Assembly (NCBI GenBank): GCA_021767625.1 | Contig: JAASTB010000080.1 | Coordinates: 1-8,317 of the forward strand | DNA length: 8,317 nucleotides | Origin: Wenzhouxiangella sp. | Lineage (GTDB): Bacteria > Pseudomonadota > Gammaproteobacteria > Xanthomonadales > Wenzhouxiangellaceae | Direction: 5' to 3' | Shown here: piece after piece, positions 1-6,241 of the stretch | Layout: each line of letters opens with the position of its first letter | Numbering within the stretch: the first letter of the stretch is position 1 | Notes under the pieces: model-generated | Told to the model about the DNA's origin: nothing | The model's input: the letters and a program-made list of their open reading frames with translations, nothing else | The model's database searches: none | Program-made: the position numbers and the translations under genes

Positions 1-2
1 AG

Positions 3-3000
3 ATCAACGCCCCCGACGCCTGGGCCCAGGGCTACACCGGCCAGGGCGTTTCGGTCGGCATCATCGATTCCGGCACCCGCTACACGCATGAGGCCCTGGT
101 CAACCAGTACCGCGGCAATCTCGGCGGCGGTGTCTTCGACCACAACTACAACTGGTTCGACGACGGCGGCAGCACCGAGCCGCAGTGGCCGAACCCCCAC
201 GGCACCCACGTTACCGGCACCGCAATCGGCGACGACGGCGGCGCCAACCAGATCGGTGTCGCACCCGGCGCCGACTGGGTCTCCTGCCTGGGTTGCACCA
301 GCTCGGGCTGCCCCGGCGCCAACCTCCTGGCCTGCGCCCAGTTCATGGCCGCGCCGACCGACCTGGCCGGCAACAACCCCGATCCGAGCCGACGCGTTCA
401 CGTCGTGAACAACTCCTGGGGCGACTGCGGTCAGTCCTACGACGGTTGGTACCAGGGTTCGGTCGACGCCTGGATCGCCGCCGGCGTCGTGCCCGTCTTC
501 TCCAACGGCAACGCCAGCAACTGCGGCTACAGCGCTCCGCCGGGGCTGAACACGGTCGGCAACCCGGCCCGCTACGGCTCGGTCCTGGGCATCGGCTCGA
601 CCGGCAACGCCGACGGGCAGTACGCCAGCCATTCCAACTGGGGTCCCACCGACGATCCCAACGACGGCACCGACCCGACCCTGCCCGACCCGATGGGCTA
701 CAACGACCTCAAGCCGAACGTCGTGGCCCCGGGCGTGAGCATCTGCTCGGCCCTGGCCAACGGTGATTCCGACTACACTTGCGGTTATACGGGCACATCG
801 ATGTCCTCCCCGGCCGCCACCGGCGTGATCGCGCTGATGATCAGCGCTGCGCCCAGCCTGGCCGGCGACTACGCCACCCTCGGCACGCTGCTGATGGAAA
901 CCGCCAACCCGGTGCCGTACGACTCCGGCGAAGGCGGCGAAGGGCCCGGCAATGTGCCCAACTACGCCACCGGCTGGGGTGAAATCGACGCGCTTGCCGC
1001 CGTCACCGCCGCCGCGGCCCTCGAAGGACCGCAGGGCGACCTGACCGGTACCGTGACCGACAACAACTCGGGCCTGCCCATTGCCGGCGCCGACGTGGTC
1101 ATCACCAACCCGAATCCGCCGCCGCCCGAGTGGTCGGCGAGCACCGACGAGGCGGGCGAGTTCGCTCTGACGCTTTCCGAAGGCACTTTCGACGTCGACG
1201 TTTCGGCCTACGGCTACCAGGCCGCCACCGAAACCGGCGTGAGCATCGTCGAGAACCAGACGACCGATATCCAGGTTTCGCTGGTGCCGGCCGCCACGTA
1301 CGAGGTGAGCGGTGTCGTCACCGACAACACCACCGGCTGGCCGCTGCACGCCGAAATCGAGATCGACGGCTATCCGAACAGCCCGATCTACACCGATCCG
1401 AGCGACGGCAGCTACTCCGTGACCCTGCCCGAAGGCATGGCCTTCGACTTCACCGTCACGGCCCTGAGCGGCGGCTACGACTTCGCCACCCGCACGGTTG
1501 GCCCGCTGACGGGCGCGCAGACGGAAGACTTCGCGCTCGACGCCGACCTGGTGGCCTGTAGTGCGCCGGGTTATGACGCAGGCGCGGCTTATTCCGAAAC
1601 CTTCGAGGCCGACAACGGTTCGTTCACGACCAGCGGCACCCTCAACGACTGGGCATGGGGCACACCCACGGATTGGCCCGGCAACTGCGCCGAAGGAAGC
1701 AGCTGCTGGGGCACCGTGCTTGGCGGTTCGTACTCTCCCTTCAGCGATTCGGTCCTGACTTCCCCGGTCATCGACCTCTCCGGCGCCACGGGCAACCTGA
1801 CCCTGGCCTGGCAGCAGGCCAACCACGTCGAGTCGAATAGCTGGGACCAGGCCGTCGCGGAATACCGCATCAACGGCGGCACCTGGACCGAGATGTGGTC
1901 CAACCCGGGAAGCACGACAACGGTCGGCTGGCGTGAGCTCACCGCAGACGTGACGGCCGCAGCCGGCGGTAACCTCGAACTTCGATGGAGCCTGACTTCC
2001 GACAGCTCCGTGCAGTACCCCGGCGTTTTCGTCGACGATATCAGCGTGACTTCCGACACGGCTTGTTCCCCGATGATGGGTGAACTCGTCACCGGTCGCG
2101 TCACCGACGCCAATGACGGCAGCGCCCTGATCGGCGCTTCTGTTTCGGTCGACGGTACCTCGCAGTCGACGGTGACCGGCACCTCGATGGACCCGGCTCT
2201 GGGCGATGGTGCCTACACCCTGTTCGTGCCGGCCGGCAGCCAGACCATCACGGTCTCCGAGACCGGCTACGAAGACGGCACGCTCAGCGACACCTTCGTC
2301 GACGGCGCCGCGCGCCGTGAGGACTTCGCCCTGAATGCCGGCCGCCTGGCGGCCCAGCCGCAGTCGCTGTCGCAGACGGTGACCTTCGGCCAGAGCGACG
2401 ACGGTTACCTGGTGCTTGTCAACGACGGCACGGCGCAGGCGACGGTGAACCTGTCCGTCGACCATCCCGCCAACCAGGACTTCGAAGGCAGCTTCGCCCC
2501 CTCGGGCTGGCAGGTCCAGAACCTGGGCGGCGACTGCGTGTGGAACCGCAATGACACCGACGGCCGTCCGAACTACGCCGGCGGCGACGGATTCTCGGCA
2601 AGCGCCGACTCCGACGTCTGCGGCAGCGGTACGACCATGAACACGGCGCTGGTTTCGCCGTCCTTCGCGGTGACCGCCGGATCCTCGCTGGATTACGTGG
2701 TGTCCTATCGTCATCTCGGCTCCAGCTATCTGAACGTCGACATCAGCACCGACGGCGGCTCCACCTGGACTACGCTGCAGAGCTACACCGCCAGCGAATC
2801 CGGTGAAGGCCCGGGTACGCCCGAGAGCCTCGACATCAGCGCCTACGACGGTGAAACCGCCCAGATTCGCTTCCACTACGAATCGCCGGGCTGGAACTGG
2901 TGGGCCCAGGTCGACCAGATCAATGTCGCCAACGTGGACTGGCTGACGCTGACGCCGGACAACGGCACTTTCGCCGACGGCCCGGTCACGTTCTTCGAGA

Positions 3001-5555
3001 CCCTGAATGTCACGCCGACCTTCAACGCCGCGGCCCCGTCGATCACGACGCCCGGTACTTACCTGGCGACCATCGTGGTCGAGAACGACACGCCCGGCGG
3101 CACGATCGAAGTTCCGGTCGAAATGATCGTCGAGCCTGCCGCCAACCAGGCGCGTATCGCCGGCACGATCAGCAGCCTCGGCTACTGTGACGGTGACCAG
3201 GTCCCGCTGGCCGGTGCCAACGTGGAAATCGTCGGTGGCTCGACTACCTTCAACGTCACCAGCGGCGGTGCCGGCGGCTACGAGCTCTGGCTCGACGTGG
3301 CCGAAGGCCCGCTGACCCTGACGGTCAGTGCACCGGGCCACGAGGACCGCATCCTCAGCGGTGTTCCGCTGCAAAGCCAGTCGACCACGACGCGTGACGC
3401 CGCGCTGCGGACGAGCACCCCGTGTGCCTCTTCCTCGCCGGCTTCGCTGTCGACGACGCTCCTGCCGGACGAAAGCGACACCCTGAGCATGACGCTGACC
3501 AACGACGGCGCCGCCGACCTGAACTGGAACGAGTACACGTTCAGCGGCAACGTCACTTTGATCGACCAGGTCGACAACGGCAACGACGGCATCGTCAGCG
3601 ACCGCTTCACCGGCCTGCCTGGTTCCACCGGCGCCTACAGCGCCGAGGACTTCTCGGTCAACGGTGAGGGAGTGGTCGAGCTGACCGCCGACGGTTTCAC
3701 CGGTAGCGCCAACCCGGGTATCGAAACCTTCGCCACGGAAATCGGCTTCTACATCTACCCCGATGCCGGCGGCGTGCCGGCCGGTCACCCCGAAGACGGC
3801 GGCGGCACCGAAGCCTTCTCCTACGTGGGGGCTCCGGGCGATGCCGCGATCACCATCGTGGACGACTCGCTGACCCTCGACGTCAGTGCCGTCAACGGCG
3901 GCGATCCCCTGGATCTGGCAGCCGGCAGCTACTGGCTGGTGGCCTACGCGACCGTCCCGGGCACCGAAGGTGATCCGCGCTGGAACTGGTATGCAGCCAC
4001 TTCCGGCGAGGGCGCTTCGCCCCAGATCATCACGCCGGGCTCGGCGTTCGGCGGTTCCTTCCCGAACTGGACCTCGCTGCCGGCCGGAGTGGACCCCGTC
4101 TTCTCCAGCATGGCCATGAACGTCCAGGGCTTCCTGGAGTGCGGTGCCAGTTGGATCACGGGGCTGACCCCGGCCAGCGGCGCCGTTTCCGGAGACTCGT
4201 CCGATTCGATCGATATTGGTATCGACTCGACCGGTCTGCTGCCGGGTGAGTATCAGGGCACGGTCTGCCTGCAGACCGATGACGCGAACAACGACACGAT
4301 CGTCATTCCCGTCACCCTGACCGTCGACGCGCCGGCGAGCTTCGCGACCGTGGAAGGCAACGTCATGAGCCTCGGCTACTGTGATGAGGACATGCAGCCC
4401 GCCCAGGGCGCGTCGGTGACCATCGACGGTGCGGTCAGCAGCTACAACACGACGACCGACGCCAGCGGCAACTACAGCGTGTCGATCGACAGCGCCGAGT
4501 CGCCGGTCGACGTGTCGGTGTCCTACGCCGGCCACCTGCCCTCGAACGTCACGGGCGTTGCGCTCAGCGCCGGTTCGACCTCGACGGTGGACTTCAGCCT
4601 CGACCTCGATGCCGCTTGTGCGCAGGCCGATCCGATGTCGATGGGCCCGGTCATGCTGCCGGATACCCAGGAAGTCGAGTCCCTGACGATGTACAACTAC
4701 GGGGTCCAGCCCTACGACTGGACGCTGGAGTTCGACGGAATCAACAGCGGGATCAACGGCACCACCGACGTCGTGGCCGGAGGCGGCTTCGAGGAAGGTA
4801 CGCCCAACAGCAGCTGGGACGAGGCGTCTGACGCCTTCGGCACCCCGCTGTGCGACGAGGCCAGCTGCGGTCTCGGCGGCGGTACCGGACCGAACAACGG
4901 CTCCTGGTGGGTCTGGTTCGGCGGCGTTGCCGAGGCCGTTGAGACCGGATCGGTGACCCAGTCGGTCACGATTCCGAACGGTCCGAGTGCGGAACTGTCG
5001 TTCTTCCTCGAGATTCCGGCGTCCGACGTGAGCGGCAGCCTGGAAGTCAGCCTGGACGGCGACCTGCTGTTCTCGGCCACCGAAGCCGACGCCGCGTCGT
5101 ACTCGACGTACCAGCAGGTGACGGTCGACGTCAGCAGCTATGCCGACGGCGGCACCTACGAGCTGCAGATCAGCGGCGCCACCAACTCGACGGTGGCACA
5201 GGAAGTGACCAACTTCTTCGTTGATGACGTCAGCCTGGTGGTTCAGCCGGCCGGCGACTGCTCGAACCCGCAGGCCATCGGCTGGGCCAGCCTCGACACC
5301 ACGTCGGGCACGGTCACGCCGGGCGGCAACGCCAGCGTCAACGTCACCTACGACAGCACGGGCCTTAGCGTCGGTACCTACGAGGCCAGCCTGTGCTTCG
5401 ACACGACGGACCCGATGGCCGGCGACAACGGCCTGATCATCATTCCGGTGATGATGGACGTCACCCAGGATGAGGTGTTCTGGGATCGCTTCGAAGGCAC
5501 CACGGTGACCGGCGAAGAGGATCCGAGCCGCTTCCTGCGCAAGCGTCCGGAGTAA
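3..5555 (+). CDS. Secreted S8 subtilisin-like serine protease with large multidomain beta-sandwich tail (5'-truncated by window)
   Basis: The frame is open from the window edge to TAA 5553-5555 (1850 residues visible; numbering from codon 3-5). The signal peptide, any inhibitor prodomain and the true start lie upstream. The S8 catalytic domain spans about residues 1-340. The catalytic Asp is D22 in GIIDSGT, the His is H66 in HGTHVTG, the oxyanion Asn is N170 in VFSNGN and the Ser is S266 in GTSMSSPAATG, so the active site is intact. The block APTDLAGNNPDPSRR...NNSWG is typical of bacillopeptidase F-like subtilases. The tail then reads: two carboxypeptidase-regulatory-like domains (346-431, 432-519), a jelly-roll (530-685, ending VDDISV), three super-modules (693-1049, 1050-1446, 1448-1823) and a short tail with VFWDRFE (1825-1831). 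Many cysteines suggest a disulfide-stabilised extracellular protein. The inferred role is degradation of extracellular protein. Only two lysines occur. The family call is firm; substrate and final location (free or surface-bound) are unknown. Confidence 0.95.
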   Translation: MNAPDAWAQGYTGQGVSVGIIDSGTRYTHEALVNQYRGNLGGGVFDHNYNWFDDGGSTEPQWPNPHGTHVTGTAIGDDGGANQIGVAPGADWVSCLGCTSSGCPGANLLACAQFMAAPTDLAGNNPDPSRRVHVVNNSWGDCGQSYDGWYQGSVDAWIAAGVVPVFSNGNASNCGYSAPPGLNTVGNPARYGSVLGIGSTGNADGQYASHSNWGPTDDPNDGTDPTLPDPMGYNDLKPNVVAPGVSICSALANGDSDYTCGYTGTSMSSPAATGVIALMISAAPSLAGDYATLGTLLMETANPVPYDSGEGGEGPGNVPNYATGWGEIDALAAVTAAAALEGPQGDLTGTVTDNNSGLPIAGADVVITNPNPPPPEWSASTDEAGEFALTLSEGTFDVDVSAYGYQAATETGVSIVENQTTDIQVSLVPAATYEVSGVVTDNTTGWPLHAEIEIDGYPNSPIYTDPSDGSYSVTLPEGMAFDFTVTALSGGYDFATRTVGPLTGAQTEDFALDADLVACSAPGYDAGAAYSETFEADNGSFTTSGTLNDWAWGTPTDWPGNCAEGSSCWGTVLGGSYSPFSDSVLTSPVIDLSGATGNLTLAWQQANHVESNSWDQAVAEYRINGGTWTEMWSNPGSTTTVGWRELTADVTAAAGGNLELRWSLTSDSSVQYPGVFVDDISVTSDTACSPMMGELVTGRVTDANDGSALIGASVSVDGTSQSTVTGTSMDPALGDGAYTLFVPAGSQTITVSETGYEDGTLSDTFVDGAARREDFALNAGRLAAQPQSLSQTVTFGQSDDGYLVLVNDGTAQATVNLSVDHPANQDFEGSFAPSGWQVQNLGGDCVWNRNDTDGRPNYAGGDGFSASADSDVCGSGTTMNTALVSPSFAVTAGSSLDYVVSYRHLGSSYLNVDISTDGGSTWTTLQSYTASESGEGPGTPESLDISAYDGETAQIRFHYESPGWNWWAQVDQINVANVDWLTLTPDNGTFADGPVTFFETLNVTPTFNAAAPSITTPGTYLATIVVENDTPGGTIEVPVEMIVEPAANQARIAGTISSLGYCDGDQVPLAGANVEIVGGSTTFNVTSGGAGGYELWLDVAEGPLTLTVSAPGHEDRILSGVPLQSQSTTTRDAALRTSTPCASSSPASLSTTLLPDESDTLSMTLTNDGAADLNWNEYTFSGNVTLIDQVDNGNDGIVSDRFTGLPGSTGAYSAEDFSVNGEGVVELTADGFTGSANPGIETFATEIGFYIYPDAGGVPAGHPEDGGGTEAFSYVGAPGDAAITIVDDSLTLDVSAVNGGDPLDLAAGSYWLVAYATVPGTEGDPRWNWYAATSGEGASPQIITPGSAFGGSFPNWTSLPAGVDPVFSSMAMNVQGFLECGASWITGLTPASGAVSGDSSDSIDIGIDSTGLLPGEYQGTVCLQTDDANNDTIVIPVTLTVDAPASFATVEGNVMSLGYCDEDMQPAQGASVTIDGAVSSYNTTTDASGNYSVSIDSAESPVDVSVSYAGHLPSNVTGVALSAGSTSTVDFSLDLDAACAQADPMSMGPVMLPDTQEVESLTMYNYGVQPYDWTLEFDGINSGINGTTDVVAGGGFEEGTPNSSWDEASDAFGTPLCDEASCGLGGGTGPNNGSWWVWFGGVAEAVETGSVTQSVTIPNGPSAELSFFLEIPASDVSGSLEVSLDGDLLFSATEADAASYSTYQQVTVDVSSYADGGTYELQISGATNSTVAQEVTNFFVDDVSLVVQPAGDCSNPQAIGWASLDTTSGTVTPGGNASVNVTYDSTGLSVGTYEASLCFDTTDPMAGDNGLIIIPVMMDVTQDEVFWDRFEGTTVTGEEDPSRFLRKRPE
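2079..3149 (+). repeat. Protease tail super-module 1: regulatory-like domain plus Ig-like domain split by a jelly-roll
   Basis: Residues 693-1049 of the protease fragment. A carboxypeptidase-regulatory-like domain (starts GELVTGRVTD, then GASVSVDG and GAYTLFVPAG) is followed by the first half of an Ig-like domain (GYLVLVNDGTAQATVNLSV). A jelly-roll then begins at DFEGSFAPSGW and ends at QVDQINV (about 826-975). The second Ig half resumes with DWLTLTPDNGTF and closes with PGTYLATIVVEN...VPVEMIVEP. This copy lacks the cysteine pairs present in modules 2 and 3. Boundaries are by eye and good to about ten residues. Confidence 0.7.
3150..4340 (+). repeat. Protease tail super-module 2: regulatory-like domain plus Ig-like domain split by a different beta-rich insert
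   Basis: Residues 1050-1446 of the protease fragment. The regulatory-like domain opens with SLGYCDGD and carries C1062 and C1141. The first Ig half is SLSTTLLPDESDTLSMTLTN...LNW. The insert (about 1183-1378) does not look like the jelly-rolls of modules 1 and 3. It contains AEDFSV, GFYIYPDAGGVPAG and AAGSYWLVAYA, a pattern I associate with a secreted beta-sandwich found in gammaproteobacterial exoproteins (from memory, not verified). The second Ig half starts at CGASWITGLTPASG and ends at VIPVTLTVDAP, with C1380 and C1422 likely paired. Confidence 0.7.
4344..5465 (+). repeat. Protease tail super-module 3: regulatory-like domain plus Ig-like domain split by a jelly-roll
   Basis: Residues 1448-1823 of the protease fragment. 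The regulatory-like domain is the closest relative of that in module 2: SLGYCDED recurs, and C1460 and C1539 keep the same 79-residue separation. The first Ig half is VMLPDTQEVESLTMYNYG...YDWTLEF. The insert (about 1580-1751) is a jelly-roll starting GGFEEGTPNSSWDEA and ending FFVDDVSLVV. The second Ig half, DCSNPQAIGWASLDTTSG to IIPVMMDV, carries C1753 and C1798 as in module 2. It is followed directly by the C-terminal VFWDRFE tail. Confidence 0.7.
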
Positions 5556-5597
5556 TCCCGCGCTGACCTCGACCCGCTACCGGGGCGAGTGACAACA

Positions 5598-5637
5598 AAA
5601 AATCCCGGTCGGACTTCCGGCCGGGATTTTTCTTTTT
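5598..5637. terminator. Bidirectional intrinsic terminator between convergent genes
   Basis: A 15-bp stem (arms 5598-5612 and 5617-5631, one G-T wobble) encloses a 4-base loop ACTT. The right arm runs into a T-rich tract to 5637, serving the plus-strand protease gene that stops at 5555. The left flank has six A residues (5597-5602), which become the U tract when read on the minus strand, serving the gene that ends at 5695. The stem is perfect apart from the wobble and placed exactly between two converging genes, so it should stop transcription from both sides. Confidence 0.92.
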
Positions 5638-5694
5638 CCGATTGACGAACGGGCCGGACAGTCCCCGTGAGGACATGCCCTTACCGGCAGATGT

Positions 5695-6123
5695 TCAGAT
5701 CTTGATTCCTCCGCCGGGGCCCATGCCGCCGGCACCGCCGGGTCCGCCCTGGCCGCCCATGCCGCCGAACTGTCCGCCGCCTTCCTGGCCGGGCACCATG
5801 ATCGAGGACTGGGCTTCACGCTGCAGGCGCTTGAGCTCTTCGACGGTCTCCTCGACTGCCTTCTCGGCCGCCTCGGGGAACTGGCGGACGGCTTCGGAAA
5901 GCGACTCGACCTCGAGCTCGAAGGTGATCGGCAGGGCGCCCGCCGGGCTCATCACCTGCGTCTGGCCGACGTAGCGCACCGAACGCGACGCATCGTCGTC
6001 GCCGTCGGCCGTCACCGGCGTCAGGCGCTGGATCGTGCCAACCCGCCGATCACTGAAGGACTCTTCCCGGTAGAGCGACTCGCCGTCGATGGCCAGCTGC
6101 TCGCGCATGCTGCTTTCGTTCAT
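5695..6123 (-). CDS. Uncharacterised small protein with Gly/Met-rich C-terminal tail
   Basis: It encodes 142 residues from ATG at 6123-6121 to TGA at 5697-5695. I chose this start because AGGAG (6134-6130) lies six bases upstream. The frame stays open to an ATG at 6186, but neither upstream ATG has a ribosome site. The protein has no signal peptide or membrane segment, so it is probably cytoplasmic. Three parts are visible: a probably beta-rich N-terminal half (about 1-90) with LYREESFSDRRVG and RYVGQTQVMSPAG; a charged amphipathic helix (about 75-112; EAAEKAVEETVEELKRLQREA), possibly a coiled coil; and a flexible Gly-rich tail with GGMGG and GGMGPGG ending in GGIKI. The tail recalls the GGM-repeat tail of GroEL in composition only. 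I do not recognise a named family. It is transcribed away from the NfeD operon and converges on the protease gene, sharing its terminator. Confidence 0.85.
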   Translation of the reverse strand: MNESSMREQLAIDGESLYREESFSDRRVGTIQRLTPVTADGDDDASRSVRYVGQTQVMSPAGALPITFELEVESLSEAVRQFPEAAEKAVEETVEELKRLQREAQSSIMVPGQEGGGQFGGMGGQGGPGGAGGMGPGGGIKI

Positions 6124-6129
6124 TCCTTG

Positions 6130-6134
6130 CTCCT
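6130..6134 (-). promoter_or_regulatory. Ribosome binding site deciding the start of the small minus-strand gene
   Basis: Read on the minus strand, the sequence is AGGAG, six bases, then ATG at 6123. It is the only good Shine-Dalgarno in front of any in-frame ATG of this reading frame. It therefore favours the 142-residue protein over the 163-residue version starting at 6186. Confidence 0.8.
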
Positions 6135-6204
6135 GGTTGGGATACTGTTGCGATGTCATGTCTGGATGTTGGGGGCGCGGTCGCATGGATTCAAAGCGCG
6201 CACG

Positions 6205-6231
6205 TTGCGATCACGCCGGCGAAGCTCTAAT
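6205..6231 (+). promoter_or_regulatory. Candidate sigma70-type promoter for the NfeD-slipin operon
   Basis: TCTAAT at 6226-6231 matches the TATAAT -10 consensus at five of six positions. TTGCGA at 6205-6210 matches the TTGACA -35 at four of six, but the spacer is only 15 bases, shorter than the usual 16-18. Transcription would begin near 6237-6239, practically at the start codon. It is supported by position and by the absence of any other AT-rich hexamer nearby; it is not proven. Confidence 0.4.
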
Positions 6232-6241
6232 GTAGAACGTG

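Larger units (their letters stand above)
6124..6238. other. Divergent intergenic region between the small gene and the NfeD operon
   Basis: This 115-base spacer must hold the start signals for both divergent genes. On the plus strand a plausible -10 lies at 6226-6231. On the minus strand only the AGGAG ribosome site is convincing; I could not find a good -35/-10 pair there. An 8-base direct repeat GTTGCGAT occurs at 6147-6154 and 6204-6211, and a short dyad TCTA-ATG-TAGA at 6226-6236. Both are too short to call operators. Confidence 0.6.

Noticed and set aside
185..766. A 193-codon Arg-rich open frame on the plus strand
   Set aside because: It is a frame-shifted reading of the S8 catalytic domain; the extreme Arg content and lack of any motif are typical of shadow frames in GC-rich DNA.
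1589..2182. A 197-codon open frame on the minus strand
   Set aside because: It lies entirely antisense to the jelly-roll and regulatory-like domains of the protease, has no ribosome site or recognisable domain, and long antisense frames are common opposite GC-rich genes.
5475..5552. Known C-terminal sorting signals (LPXTG, PEP-CTERM, GlyGly-CTERM, autotransporter barrel)
   Set aside because: There is no LPXTG, no PEP motif with a membrane helix, no Gly-Gly with a hydrophobic stretch, and no beta-barrel of sufficient length at the C-terminus.
5638..5694. Possible small RNA or gene between the terminator and the minus-strand stop codon
   Set aside because: Fifty-seven bases with no promoter, start with ribosome site, or stable hairpin that I can see.
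6147..6211. Direct repeat GTTGCGAT (6147-6154 and 6204-6211) as a possible operator pair
   Set aside because: Eight bases separated by about 50 can occur by chance; no symmetry and no known regulator site fits.
6226..6236. Dyad TCTA-ATG-TAGA over the putative -10, and a minimal ATG-TAG start-stop at 6230-6235
   Set aside because: Four-base arms are too short to call an operator, and the ATG-TAG would be absent from the mRNA if transcription starts near 6238.
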